Shown: piece by piece, positions 54,195 through 64,000 of the stretch
How positions within the stretch are numbered: position 1 is the first letter of the stretch
How the letters are laid out: each line of letters opens with the position of its first letter
NCBI GenBank assembly: GCA_014526335.1
Contig: JACTAT010000037.1
Coordinates: 7,461,591-7,525,590 of the forward strand
Length of the DNA stretch: 64,000 bases
From: Chrysaora quinquecirrha
Taxonomy: Eukaryota > Cnidaria > Scyphozoa > Semaeostomeae > Pelagiidae
Reading direction: 5' to 3'
Notes under the pieces: model-generated
The model's database searches: none
What the model was told of the DNA's origin: nothing
The model's input: the letters and a program-made list of their open reading frames with translations, nothing else
Made by a program: the position numbers and the translations under genes

Positions 54195-57111
54195 AACAAT
54201 TTTGATGATGATAACGATTTTGATGATGATGATGACGATTATGATGGTGATTATTGTCCTTCGGACATTGCGATAGCGCGGCTATGTTTTTTGGTTATTA
54301 TAGATGTTTTTTCACATGGTTTTCGGCCTATTTTGGTGTGAAATTTTGAAGAAACTGTGACGTCACTTAAAATATCTATCTTTTGACCAGCCAATCAAAT
54401 TGCGAATAGACAAGGCAGAAAGCAGGGTGGAATGTGGACAGCGGAGTTTCACGTAGAGACCTGTTCGCCCAGGGGACGAGGTTGCCAAGTTTAGGGGGCG
54501 AAAATTGCCCCCATTTAAAATCAACTCAAAAATACCCCTTGTGAAATAGGGAAGCATATCTAATTCTTTTGGAAAATTCAATAATCTAACCAGGGGGTAA
54601 TGTCGGTAACATTTTTTGGGTTTTTGGTTTCCAGAAAATTTCTTTCTTGTTGTTTCAACTTCAGGAAATTCATATAAACATCATGTTTAAAGACAAGATA
54701 AGGAATGCACTGAATGTAACAAGAAGTCACTTTGCTGTTTTTCAGGGGGTAGAGGCGTAAATGAGACATTTTTGAGAAAAAATAAAATTTATTCGAGATC
54801 TGGCAATTTCAGTGCGCGGAGCATGTAAAATGATGCCAGATTGCCAAGTTTCATATCAATATCACCTGGAAACTGGAAAGTCCCAAAATGAAGTTTTGAG
54901 AAAACCGCATTTGAAAATTGAGCAATGTTTTTAGTCACAAGGGACTCAGAAGGCATTTTGCCAAGTCTTTTGTTTAATACGTAGCACCCTAATATTAAGG
55001 AGAGATAATTTTTCTGTACATACCTTGCACCAAAATTGTCACTGCTTCATCAGTACTACCAACAGAGTTTTTCGCAATACAACTGTATAATCCACTATCT
55101 CGTTTTTGTATTTTTTGAAAAACCAGTGCACCGTCTGAATTCACTTGAGCATTCAAAGGCATTTTTCCTGCAAGCCTTTTCCATGAAATTGCTGGGACAG
55201 GATACCCAGTGGCTGTGCATTTAATCTCATAAGGGCGACCACATGTAGCTAATAATTGAGTTGGATTGATAGATACGGCTGGCTTTGCTAAAATAATAGA
55301 AATAGTTATTGTCAATATGCTTAAGGAATTCCTTTTTCATAAATAATAGAAGTGTGGTGGATATATGTGTATAGCTGTGTAATTTATTATCAAATTCAAT
55401 TCAAACTCACTCAAAACAACCAGTTTCGCAGAAGCTTCTTCTTTTCCAATAACATTATCAGCAATACATGTAACTGTACCATTTTCAGTTGGTGAAACAT
55501 TCTGAATTTCTAAACCAATATTATCAATAATCTTCACATTTCTTTTACTGCCTGTTAACTTCTTATTATTATGCAACCATGTTATATCTGGCTTTGGATA
55601 CCCTGTGGCCTCACATGTAAATGTTGCTGTAGATCCTTCATTCACTGCAACGTCTGATGGTTTTGATGTTATCCTTGCTTTCTCAATTGATAACCCAGGA
55701 GGACCCCTTGGTCCTGTTTCTCCTTTTTCACCCTTTAAACCAGCAGGGCCTCTTGGACCAGGTAGACCAATGTCTCCTCGATCTCCTTTCAGTCCACGTG
55801 GTCCGGCTTTTCCACGTCTTCCTCGACGTCCTCGTTTCCCGACACAAACAATGGTCTTGTTGCAAAATTTAGCTTGATTGTCTTCTTCTGATTTGAACCC
55901 TATTGCCAGAGTGCGGGCCCTTTTGATGCTGCCAGTTACTTCTGTTTGTTGCTGTGTTTGTTGCAGACTTCTTTTAATTCTTGGATCTGCCAAATATAAG
56001 TCTGTTAGGGAAAGGAATGATTTAGGCGTTAGTCAATCAATTACGTAAAACGTCTTGGTATCCAAAGAAGTGAATTTTCTTTTAATCTCCTGAGATAAAG
56101 CGCGTAAAATTTTGCTCTGACCACCTAACTCGAAGTTACTGAGAGTTCTCGTTTATCAAAGTCGATAACAAGACGTTCTGCCAAATTTGAGCTCTGACGA
56201 GCGTGAAAAATCTCTAGTTTTTATAAGGTACCCATCAGCCATGATTGAAGAATGGGATCATGCCTACAAGATCGCCATGAACAGAATAGAGGAATAGAAT
56301 TGCCTCTAATTTAACCCAGTTCCTGCTTGTTCACTCTGATTCCCACCGAATCCAGCTTCACCCCCTCGGTGGCTGTGTTTCCTTCTAAATCCACCTTTGT
56401 TCAACACGTGCAATACACTGGATCCACCCCTGAAGCCCTTGTGTTGGATGATTGAAAGCCATTTGGTGGAGGACTAATCAGTTGGGTTCACTTCTAGTAG
56501 AGCTAAAGTAAACTACATCCTAACTTCATGAGGGAAAACGTCGAAGATAACGAACTGCCAAAGAAGAATGGCCTACGCACATGTGCACCTCCTAATGGGA
56601 ACGAGGCAGGGGGAAGATGGTTATCCGCTTACACCTTGCTTCGGGCGCTCAATTGCGGGCAATGACTTTACTGCGCATTTGTCACTCAGCTCAGCGATAT
56701 GAGACAGATTCAAGAAATGACCAATTGAATAATTTACTCTTCGGAATTGCAAAGCAGAATATAAAACCATACTTGCAACATTAGAATTTATAAATCTCTA
56801 TAAAATGAAAGAATAAGGAATTTAGAAGCAATAAATGTTGCTATATAGTATTGATGTATCGTAAAAAAGAAAGAAACATTACCTTTTGACTCCAAGTTTG
56901 ATTTTAGGCCTAACCCTGCGATCAAGCTTTTCATGGCCACCAACTCATCTTCAATTTTTGCTTTCTGTTCATTCAATTGATTGCCGAATCTTGCAGTAAG
57001 AAAAATGCATGAAATAGCAATAATCAAAGAAATTGAAGAGATCAGCCATGTTATTTTGCAATTTTTGCATTGAAATTCTTTGAGATTTTTCTCAAATTTA
57101 TCGTCCTTCAT
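50191..57111 (-). CDS. CniFL gene C: type II membrane collagen-Ig-Ig-FReD protein
   Basis: Exons on minus: 57111-56883, 56001-55411, 55287-55024, 50861-50191; 584 codons plus stop. Exon 1 [18 protein letters not shown] then TM. Furin-type RIKR at residues 84-87. [12 protein letters not shown] and 17 G-X-Y triplets (one more GRR than A and B). Ig1 and Ig2 close to gene A. FReD motif KDRDND kept, but the following pocket ([20 protein letters not shown], then [14 protein letters not shown]) differs strongly. The C-terminus is eight residues longer than in A and B (HMLNCNRSK end). Intron 3 is 4.2 kb, expanded by a split MITE and a 2.4-kb tandem insertion. Open throughout. Confidence 0.87.
52080..52473. 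mobile_element. Palindromic MITE, TIR CTAAGRGCCTCGTTTTCAAAA
   Basis: Left CTAAGAGCCTCGTTTTCAAA, right TTTTGAAAACGAGGCCCTTA then G. Near-palindromic inside: AAAGGATTTGACCGTGAAAA then CACCCCCAGTCATTTTTCGC and GGTCAAATCCTTT. Absent from the matching place of tandem unit 2, so inserted later. Confidence 0.65.
52880..53140 (+). repeat. (GAT)n microsatellite, unit 1
   Basis: Imperfect GATGAT runs with GATAAC and GATTACGATTATGAT interruptions. Confidence 0.85.
53750..54250 (+). repeat. (GAT)n microsatellite, unit 2
   Basis: Longer GATGATGAT run. It produces the Asp-, Met- and His-rich ORFs on both strands, which are not genes. Confidence 0.9.
54485..55023. other. Remainder of gene C intron 3
   Basis: No exon or clear repeat. 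A short segment near 54900-54970 (AGGGACTCAGAAGGCATTTT) resembles 40740-40780 in gene A, as expected for duplicated introns. Confidence 0.4.
56005..56882. other. Gene C intron 1, no repeat family recognised
   Basis: About 880 bp, nothing coding. Confidence 0.4.
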
Positions 57112-57958
57112 TTTTAAGTTTTCAGGGAAATGCAAAACCTTAAAAACATGTTCGGACAAATCTTAAAATTTTCTTCCGAATTCCTGTGTTTTTGTGATGT
57201 GGGATCAATTTCAAATGGCTATCTGTAATACCCGGAATACCAGAATACAGGAATCTGTAAAAACCGGAATATCAAAATTACAAAGAATAGTTCGAAAATA
57301 AGAGCAGCTTCTGGTAGAGCATCAAAATTCAAGCCCAGCAAACATATTTTCTAACCCGTCTATGATAAATTTGGTTCAGAAAATCCACATCTTCCGGATT
57401 CCGTGGTTCCTCAGTGTAGTGTAACGCAGTTTTGGACTACCAAACGGACTAAGTCTTTGACTAAGTTTTGGACTAAGTTTTGGACTACCAAAAGTTGTCC
57501 TCGACAAATTTTTCTGAAACGAACTGCGGGAACTGGAAAGGTGTTTGGCATATCTTCGAAATTATTTCTGTGGATTTAGGAAAATAAAAGATCTAGTCGG
57601 ATGTTAGTCGGATGTGAAGCTCCAGCCCTGGTAGCGTCACAGCCAGAGTCGAGGTCTTGTTAGGTTATCGATTTCTGAGAATCAAGAAAAAGTTTTAAAA
57701 TGGTTACATAGCCACACCATTTCTCCTTCACATCTTGCATTTTTATCTTGTACCTACTACTTTACGTATTGAACACGATAGTACTAAACGATTTACATTT
57801 CTGATTGGTTTTTGCATAGATGCACCACAGCTCCAGTAAAAAAATGTACATTTTGTGAAGATTTCAGAAAAAAGAAACGGTTTTAATGTTTCAGTCTTGT
57901 AATGTTTTCCTGCAGATAAAACTAACTAACTCTTTGAAAAAATAACATTGATTATTGT
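57112..57958. other. Upstream of gene C / downstream of gene D
   Basis: Contains an iterated GGAATA stretch (57225-57300: AATACCCGGAATACCAGAAT) and GACTAAGTTTTGGACTA repeats at 57460-57490. No gene. The segment 57600-57665 shares the CAGCCAGAGTCGAGGTC repeat with about 36985. Confidence 0.4.
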
Positions 57959-60741
57959 TTAACGAATGCTTCGTAATTTCATTTCGGAGAATTTTATGTT
58001 GTCATGCTTTTTCTTCCACTGCCACCATGACATACCCTTAGCTGAACCAGAAACGAACCCAACTTTGGTAGGGTGAAGTCCATTTAAGTTTGTCAAATGA
58101 CACCTATTGTACCACCATCCCCTTTGAAGCTTGTAGCACAATTTGAGCCCCATTTGTCATTATCCCTGTCTTTGGTTGAAAAGAACATATTATTTTGATT
58201 CGATAAAGAATCTCCTCGATTTCCTGAAAATCCAGCTACTTCCAGTTTATATTTACTTTGCTCTGATCCAACTTTGAACTTATTATATTTAGCAAATCCA
58301 ACTGAACCTTGTAAATCTTTCATATCAATCCTCAATGATGTTTCTATAGCAGTCAATCGATGTATATTATCTAAACCAAGCCAAAAATTACCATTTAAAT
58401 CACCAAATCCACGTTTATATTCATCCCAACCACGATAGAAATCAACTGATGCATCAATTCTTCGTTGAAACACTGTCCATCCACCACCATCTGTTTTCAT
58501 ATCACAATATACTTTCAATGATTTACCATCGCTCAGCCAAATTGTGTATATGCCATTTTCTTTATTACCAGCTGAGAACACTTCGCTGCAGTCTCTATAC
58601 TTCTCTGTAAATGAAAATTGAATAGAATAAGTTATCTTATGCGAGATCCACCTCGAGAGACTTCACAGATACGAACAGATGGAGCCTACAATCATGGACA
58701 AAATTGTCGAGACAATTCTTTAAAACTGTGTCCAGATTCCTTATTGCCCCACCTAGACCCCTTCCCAGTTCAATGAATGTTGAATTTTTTGTTGCAATCA
58801 GATTAGAGATAACTGAACCATCATGCAGGCAACAGTGTTTCATGACATTCATGAAAAAATGATCAACATTTAATGGGGGAGGGGGGGACAAAGACATAGA
58901 CCCTAAATCAATATAAATGACTATTCGTCTCAACATATTTTGTCCATGATTATTGTAGGCGTAGCTTTATGTGCATTTGAGAAAGTTCTCTTACTTCCTT
59001 TGAATTGAACGTGACTTTTTTATATTGTTTTTAAAATATCTAAAATTCATCTATTAGGAGGAGCGTCTAGAAGGAATTTTATTTTTTTCCTTTGTGACTG
59101 AGTAGACTTATCACACAAGTCTCGTTTATCGCATCTACTTCCTTAAGTTGTTGCTGTTGTTAGATCATAGCATATCTACTCATGGCTTAGCATGCATAGA
59201 CTTATTACATGAGTCCCACTCTTCTCAAACAGCCAAAAACAACAACAATAAGAACCATACAGCTGTTTGCTCAGATTGGTTTGAGCGGCCAGCATAGACT
59301 CAATAGCGATGACTATGGATCATGTAATAAGTCGATGGCATGCAAAAAAGCTGCCTCTTTATAGGCCGCTCTCCGCCAAAAAATTGGCAGTTTTCAGTGT
59401 TTACCTCAACACTAAAAAGAAGGTGCTGGTTTGCCTCAACACTAGAAAGAAGGTGCAGGGGTTGGAAGAGGAGCGGGGTTGAAAATTTTTCAAAATTAAC
59501 AAGCGGGGAGGACGATTATTCGGTACTCCGAAAAGACTTTTTTATGAGTACAAACCTTGAACTTGAACAAGAACAATTACTGTTGCTTCTGCGCTTCCCA
59601 CAGAATTCCTTGCAGTACAACTATATGTCCCACCATCTTCCGTTTTTATTTCACTAAACACTAGTATACCATTCGCTTCTTTCTTCGAATTCGAAGGCAT
59701 TTTTCCACCAAATTTTCTCCATGAAATAACTGGCACTGGGGACCCAGTTGTTGTACATTTAATCTCGTAAGTGCGACCTTTTGTAGCTAGTAATTGAGTT
59801 GGATTGATAGTTATCGTTGGCTTGGCTGAAAAACGAGATACGAGTTTTTCTTTAGAATTCCATGTCATGAAAACATAAAAATTGTATGTTAACGATGATA
59901 ATGTAACAATATTTGCTACCATGGTCGTGGAGAGAACATGTCGCGAGCTGCTCAGACCCTTTCGGCCTAACACTCTTCGCAGCTCCATGGTAAGTCAGAT
60001 AATATACGGACCACAGGAAAAATGGTTGCATAGATAAGAATTGAAATGAGCCTATTAGGAAAATAAAGCTTGAATGAAATTGTGTTTTCAATATATAATT
60101 TAAATGAAGATATTTCAAAATGTATTTTATGAATAACCCTGACTTACTTGAGACAAAAACTTTTGCAGAAGCTTCGTCTTTTCCAATAACATTATCAGCA
60201 AGACATGTAACTGTACCATTATCACTTGGTGAAACATTCTGAATTTCCAAACCAATATTATCAATAATCTTCACATTTCTTCTACTGCCTGTTATCTTCT
60301 TATTATTATGCAACCATGTTATATCTGGTTTTGGATACCCTGTGGCATTACATATAAATGTTGCTGTAGATCCTTCATTCACTGTAACATCCGATGGTTT
60401 TGATGTTATCCTTGCTTTCTGAATTGATAACCCAGGAGGACCTCTTGGTCCTGTTTCTCCTTTTTCACCTTTTAAACCAGCAGGGCCTATTTGACCAGGT
60501 AGACCTATGTCTCCGCGATCTCCTTTCAGTCCACGTGGTCCGGCTTTTCCACGTCTTCCTCTTCTTCCTACACAAACAACGGTCTTGTTGCAATATGGAG
60601 CTTTGGACTCTTGGTTTGAATAAAGTTGTTTCGCAAGATCAGTAACCCTTTTGATGGTCGCAATTAGTTCGGTTTGTTGCTGCAATCTTTGTAGACTTCT
60701 TTTTACTCTTGATTTCGACTCAACGCTATGAAGGTTTACAT
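57959..60741 (-). pseudogene. CniFL gene D: collagen-Ig-Ig-FReD copy with FReD frameshift (5' exon outside window)
   Basis: Exons on minus: 60741-60148, 59825-59556, 58604-57959. Exons 2-3 are nearly the same as gene B (RVKR furin site, [12 protein letters not shown], 16 G-X-Y triplets, Ig1, Ig2). The FReD exon is 646 nt instead of 647. At about 58118 the plus strand reads CCACCATCCCCTTTG where gene A has CCACCATGCCCCTTTA, so one base is lost just before the WWY motif. Upstream frame: KDRDNDKWGSNCATSFKGDG; downstream frame resumes WWYNRCHLTNLNG to the end. Either a real pseudogene or an assembly error. Exon 1 must lie above 64000 because a copia element fills intron 1. Confidence 0.75.
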
Positions 60742-60782
60742 CTGTAAAAGACAATGACAAAGAACATTAGTAGGGAAATAAC

Positions 60783-61009
60783 TGTTAAAATTATTAGTTC
60801 AGAGATATATATAACGCGTGTAAAGAAACAGAGTTAACTTCATAATCAAAATATCAAAAGTATACAGCCAAGCAGCAACAAAACAATAACTAACTTAAAC
60901 TTAATAATCAATCATGCGAAAGTCACGAGTTATGAGTCATGTCTAGAAATCACGTGTTCAGGTTCAGAGTTGGGAAAGATACGAGTCATGATAATTAAAT
61001 GTTTTAACA
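60783..61009 (-). mobile_element. 3' LTR of the copia element (227 bp)
   Basis: Plus strand starts TGTTAAAATTATTAG and ends TTAAATGTTTTAACA, so on the minus strand the LTR is TGTTAAAACATT...TTTTAACA with TG/CA ends. The preceding minus-strand bases CAAGTGGGAG are a fair polypurine tract. Flank GGGAAATAAC against GGGAAATTAC in gene B suggests a 5-bp target site (ATAAC/ATTAC). The 5' LTR is off the window. Confidence 0.7.
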
Positions 61010-61051
61010 CTCCCACTTGACGAGTATCTTTCGTAGGTATTAAGTAATGTC

Positions 61052-61597
61052 TTAAGTTCGTCTGCATCCCATCAAATCGCGCAATTCTTCGAATCTTTGT
61101 TTTGGTATTCCTTTGGTTAGTATATCTGCTATCATTTTATCTGTACGACAGTATTCAAGCTTTATCTCTTTCTTTTCAATGGCTTCACGAATAAAGTGGA
61201 ATTTCAAGTCAATATGTTTTGTTCTTGAGTGACTTGTTTGATTCTTTGAGAGACTGATAGCTCCTTGATTGTCTTCGAACAGCGTTGTCGGTTCCTTCGT
61301 ACCAAAATTCAAATCATGCAGCAAGCGACGAAGCCAAATAGCTTCTTGAGCAGCTGTACTTAGGCTTACGTACTCAGCCTCTGTTGTAGACAATGCGACG
61401 ACTGATTGTCTTTGGCTTCTCCAAGACACTGTAGATCCAGCAAACTGGAATAAATACCCTGAGGTTGATTTCCTTGATTCTATTTCGTTTGCCCAATCAG
61501 CATCTGCATAACCAATAAGCGTCAGATCTGATGAGTCTGCTTTAAATGTAAGACTGCAATCAATTGTGCCCTTGATGTAACGCAAGATTCTCTTCAC
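61052..61597 (-). pseudogene. Copia RNase H segment
   Basis: 181 codons; YADADWANEIESRKSTSGYL and ALSTTEAEYVSLSTAAQEAI are the Ty1/copia RNase H signature; ends with a stop 43 bases before the LTR boundary. Normally continuous with RT; here separated by a frame change. Confidence 0.8.
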
Positions 61598-61622
61598 GCC
61601 TTGCCAGTGATCTATGGATGGA

Positions 61623-63269
61623 TTACATAAATTGACTTAAAATCCCGACAGAAGCGGCTATATCTGGTCGAGTAGCGATCATTGCGTAGTTTAACGATCC
61701 TATTGCAGCCTGGTATTGTTTGACGTTGAATGTCTCTTCTTGATCTGTAAGTTTTTTGTAGGTACGTCCTGGTTCAAGCGGTGTTGAAACTGGCTTACAT
61801 TCATGCATTTCAAATCGTTTCAGCACATTCTCCAAATATGATTTCTGGCTTACACGTAGTGTTTTACTCTTTCGATCACGCTGAATTGACATTCCCAGGC
61901 AGTACTTTGCCTCTCCTAAATCTTCCATCTCGAATCTTTCAGATAATCTTTGTTTCTCTGCTTTCAGCAGCTCATTGTCATTTGAAGCCAGCAAAATGTC
62001 ATCAACATAAAGTGCTAAGATTAGAAATGATGACTCACCATTATCTCTGTCTTCAATCTTGGTATAAATGCAAGGATCAGCTGTGCTTTGTTTAAACTTA
62101 GAATTCTTCAAAAAGGTGTCTATCTCTGAATTCCAGCATCGAGCTGCCTGCTTAAGTCCGTAAAGACTTTTCTTTAACTTGCAGACCATTTCTGGTTTGT
62201 CTTCATTGATGCATCCCTCTGGTTGAGCCATATAAATATCCTCATCCAGAGTTCCGTTTAAAAATGCAGTTCGCACGTCCATTTGATGCAATTCAAGATT
62301 CAATGCATTGGCAAGTGCGAGCACAACACGGATAGAGTTGTATCTAGCCACAGGGGCAAATACTTCATTAAAATCCAGGCCTTCTCTTTGGGAAAAGCCT
62401 TGTGCAACTAACCGTGCTTTGAAACGGTTGATTTCTCCATTTTCATCTCGCTTGATTTTAAAAATCAATTTACATCCCACCAAGTTCTTGCCGGGTGGCA
62501 TATCAACTAGCTCCCATGTATTGTTTTTAGCTAGTGATTCGTATTCGCTCTCAAAAGCCTTTTTCCACTGCAAAGAGTATTTGCTGCTTAAAGCTTCGGC
62601 TAAATCTTTAGGTTCTTCCTCATCTGCGAGAGTAGCAGTATTAGCAAAATCAAGGTCTTCGTTAACCCACCATTCACCGGTAATGATGCCAGGTCTTTCC
62701 GGTATGCTTCTCACTCTTGTTGATCTTCGTACTTCAGGGTTGTTTACGACATCATCCAGATCGACAGTATTTTGAAATTCATCTTCAGACTGATCCAAGT
62801 TACCAACGGTAGTAAAATCGAATAGATGATCATAGTCATTTGACTTACCAGCATTCAAAGAAGAATAGCTGAAATCCTCTTCCATAAATTCCACATCACG
62901 ACTTCTCATCATTTTTGCTTTTTCAGGGTTATACAATTTGTAACCCTTACTGGTGTCCGGATATCCGACAAAAACACATTTCATTGATTTTTTGTCTAGC
63001 TTGGATCGCTTCTCATCTGGTACATGTACATGGGCATTACACCCAAAAACTCTTAAATTATGGACATCAGGCTTATGTCCAAACCAACACTGATATGGCG
63101 TTAATCCATCCAATGCTGTAGTAGGTGATCTGTTGCGAAGATAGACTGCAGTGTTTACAGCCTCAGCCCAAAAGCTCAAGTTGAGACCTGCATGGTACAG
63201 CATGGACCTTGCAGCTTCCATGATAGTACGATTAAGTCTCTCAGACACACCATTTTGCTGCGGCGACAT
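61623..63269 (-). pseudogene. Copia integrase C-terminus plus reverse transcriptase segment
   Basis: 548 codons; QQNGVSERLNRT (integrase Glu region), an RSTRVRSIPERP linker, RT start WKKAFESEYESLAKNNTWEL, RT motif LYVDDILLASNDNEL. Lacks its proper N-terminal frame. Confidence 0.85.
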
Positions 63270-63300
63270 AGGAATAGTTTCCTCTCTCTTGATGCCATGA

Positions 63301-64000
63301 TCAGCACAGAATTGCTTGAAATCTTTTGAGGTATATTCTCCCCATTATCCGATCAAGAATTTTGATTCTCTTACCAGTGAGATTTTCTGCAACTGCAACA
63401 TACTGTTTGAAATTCTCTAGAACCTCACTCTTCTTCTTCATGAAATACACCATTGTAAATCTTGAAAAATCATCAACGAATACAACATAATACTTGGATC
63501 CTGCAATTGATTCAACATTGACACATCCAACATCTGTGTGCACTATTTCCAACAATTCAGACCCTCTTCGTTCACTTTTCTTGGGGAATGGCTTTCTATG
63601 TTGCTTTCCATCTGCACAACCTTCACAGGTTTTGTCAAAGCTCTCCTTTGTATTCATTTTCAAACCATCAACCATTGACTTCTCTGATAACAATTTGAGA
63701 TTATTGTAGCCAAGGTGACCATATCTAGCATGCCACAATTTCATTGACTCCTTATTGGCCTCAGATGATCCAATAAATGCAGAATTCATCACTTCAGTAT
63801 TCAGCTTGAAAAGCTTTCCATCCTTATGACCAATTTTATATTCTTTATCGTTTAGAATTATTGTACAGTCATCATCCTTAAAGTGTGCTTCAGCATTTCT
63901 ACTTGTCATAGTTGGCAGTGATAACAATTGCTTCCTGATTTTTGGCACATACAGCACATCTTTCAGAAAAAGCTTGTGTTCCTTTGAGCCTTCAAAACAG
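63301..64000 (-). pseudogene. Copia protease-end / GAG-pre-integrase / integrase N-terminus segment
   Basis: Open through the window edge. HHCC zinc region (WHARYGH ... CEGC) and first catalytic Asp region HTDVGCV. The frame degenerates after TGKRIKIL. Confidence 0.85.

Larger units (their letters stand above)
51898..54290 (+). mobile_element. 2.4-kb insertion of two tandem units, each with a GAT microsatellite and a TGTCCTTCGGACA hairpin
   Basis: Unit 1 starts GTGGAACGCATGTATATATA at 51901 and ends TGTCCTTCGGACATAGCGAT then AGCGTTGCTATG near 53185. Unit 2 starts GTGGAACGCATGTAGGTATG at about 53223 and ends TGTCCTTCGGACATTGCGAT then AGCGCGGCTATG near 54286. Matching inner parts: AGACGCTTTTCTTGCCAAAA and AGACGCTTTTTCCTGCCAAA. 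Both units carry (GAT)n just before the hairpin. Unit 1 has a further MITE at 52080-52473. Family unknown to me; not coding. Confidence 0.6.
51692..54484. mobile_element. Split copy of the AACCTCGTCCCC MITE (51692-51897 and 54291-54484)
   Basis: The left part ends ATACAATATCTCATG; the right part resumes TATAGATGTTTTTTCACATG, the continuing sequence of the intact copies, and ends GGGGACGAGGTTG. The intervening 2.4 kb is an insertion. Confidence 0.75.
61010..64000 (-). mobile_element. Ty1/copia LTR retrotransposon, broken pol (extends past window)
   Basis: Order on minus from the window edge: end of protease region (DVLYVPKIRKQLLSL), GAG-pre-integrase LWHARYGHLGYNNLK with CEGCADGK zinc motif, integrase (VDDFSR; QQNGVSERLNRT), reverse transcriptase with YVDDILLAS, RNase H with STTEAEYVSLS. 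Open segments are 64000-63301, 63269-61623 and 61597-61052. Frame is lost in the integrase core (two 1-base losses within about 63333-63355) and again at the RT/RNase H border (61620-61628). It therefore cannot make an intact polyprotein. Inserted in intron 1 of CniFL gene D. Confidence 0.9.

Noticed and set aside
51898..54290. Helitron or hammerhead-type retrozyme identification
   Set aside because: Hairpin and dimer are suggestive, but no CTRR end, no A/T target context and no hammerhead core could be found.
53678..54341. His-, Asp- and Met-rich ORFs on both strands
   Set aside because: Produced by the (GAT)n microsatellite.
62308..62775. 155-residue plus-strand ORF in the copia element
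   Set aside because: Antisense shadow of the reverse transcriptase reading frame.

Overview
Eukaryotic, AT-rich, intron-rich DNA with a very heavy load of short inverted-repeat transposons, most likely from an anthozoan cnidarian (anemone or coral). The main reason is a tandem family that joins an N-terminal membrane segment, a collagen triple helix, two immunoglobulin (Ig) domains and a C-terminal fibrinogen-related domain (FReD). As far as I know that combination is described only in cnidarian ficolin-like proteins (CniFL). Species cannot be fixed from sequence alone.

Layout. 320-4353 (+): 3' part of a UBA-type peptidyl-tRNA hydrolase 2 gene. 4.4-21.2 kb: no secure gene; a 5.6-kb foldback element (5075-10656), a candidate small two-exon ORF near 11.8-12.2 kb, and a 3.1-kb satellite of ~178-bp units (14.68-17.8 kb). 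21258-38212 (+): a TMCC-family (transmembrane and coiled-coil) gene in at least 13 small exons, introns packed with MITEs; its expected 3' exons (distal coiled coil, two TM helices) are not seen. 39.6-60.8 kb (-): four tandem CniFL genes A-D, each exon 1 = cytoplasmic CxxC + TM, exon 2 = furin-type site + cysteine/coil + collagen + Ig1, exon 3 = Ig2, exon 4 = FReD. D has a 1-nt frameshift in its FReD exon and its exon 1 lies beyond the window because a Ty1/copia retrotransposon (60783 to window end, -) sits in intron 1.

How it works together. The CniFL proteins look like type II membrane precursors with a conserved RxKR site that would let a furin-like protease release a collagen-trimerised, FReD-tipped recognition protein. 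The four copies are almost identical over scaffold domains and the first two thirds of the FReD but very different in the last ~65 residues, which form the calcium/ligand face. That is the pattern expected for a recognition family with a homogenised scaffold and a diversifying pocket.

The second striking theme is the transposons. Many unrelated-looking short elements repeat a short word several times inside and at the termini, and related elements differ by the same base change at every copy of the word (AAGGAAC versus AAGCAAC versus AAGAAAC versus AAGAAT). Nested copies show the empty sites and a TA target duplication. Coordinates of exons were derived by eye from splice signals, phase and similarity between the copies.
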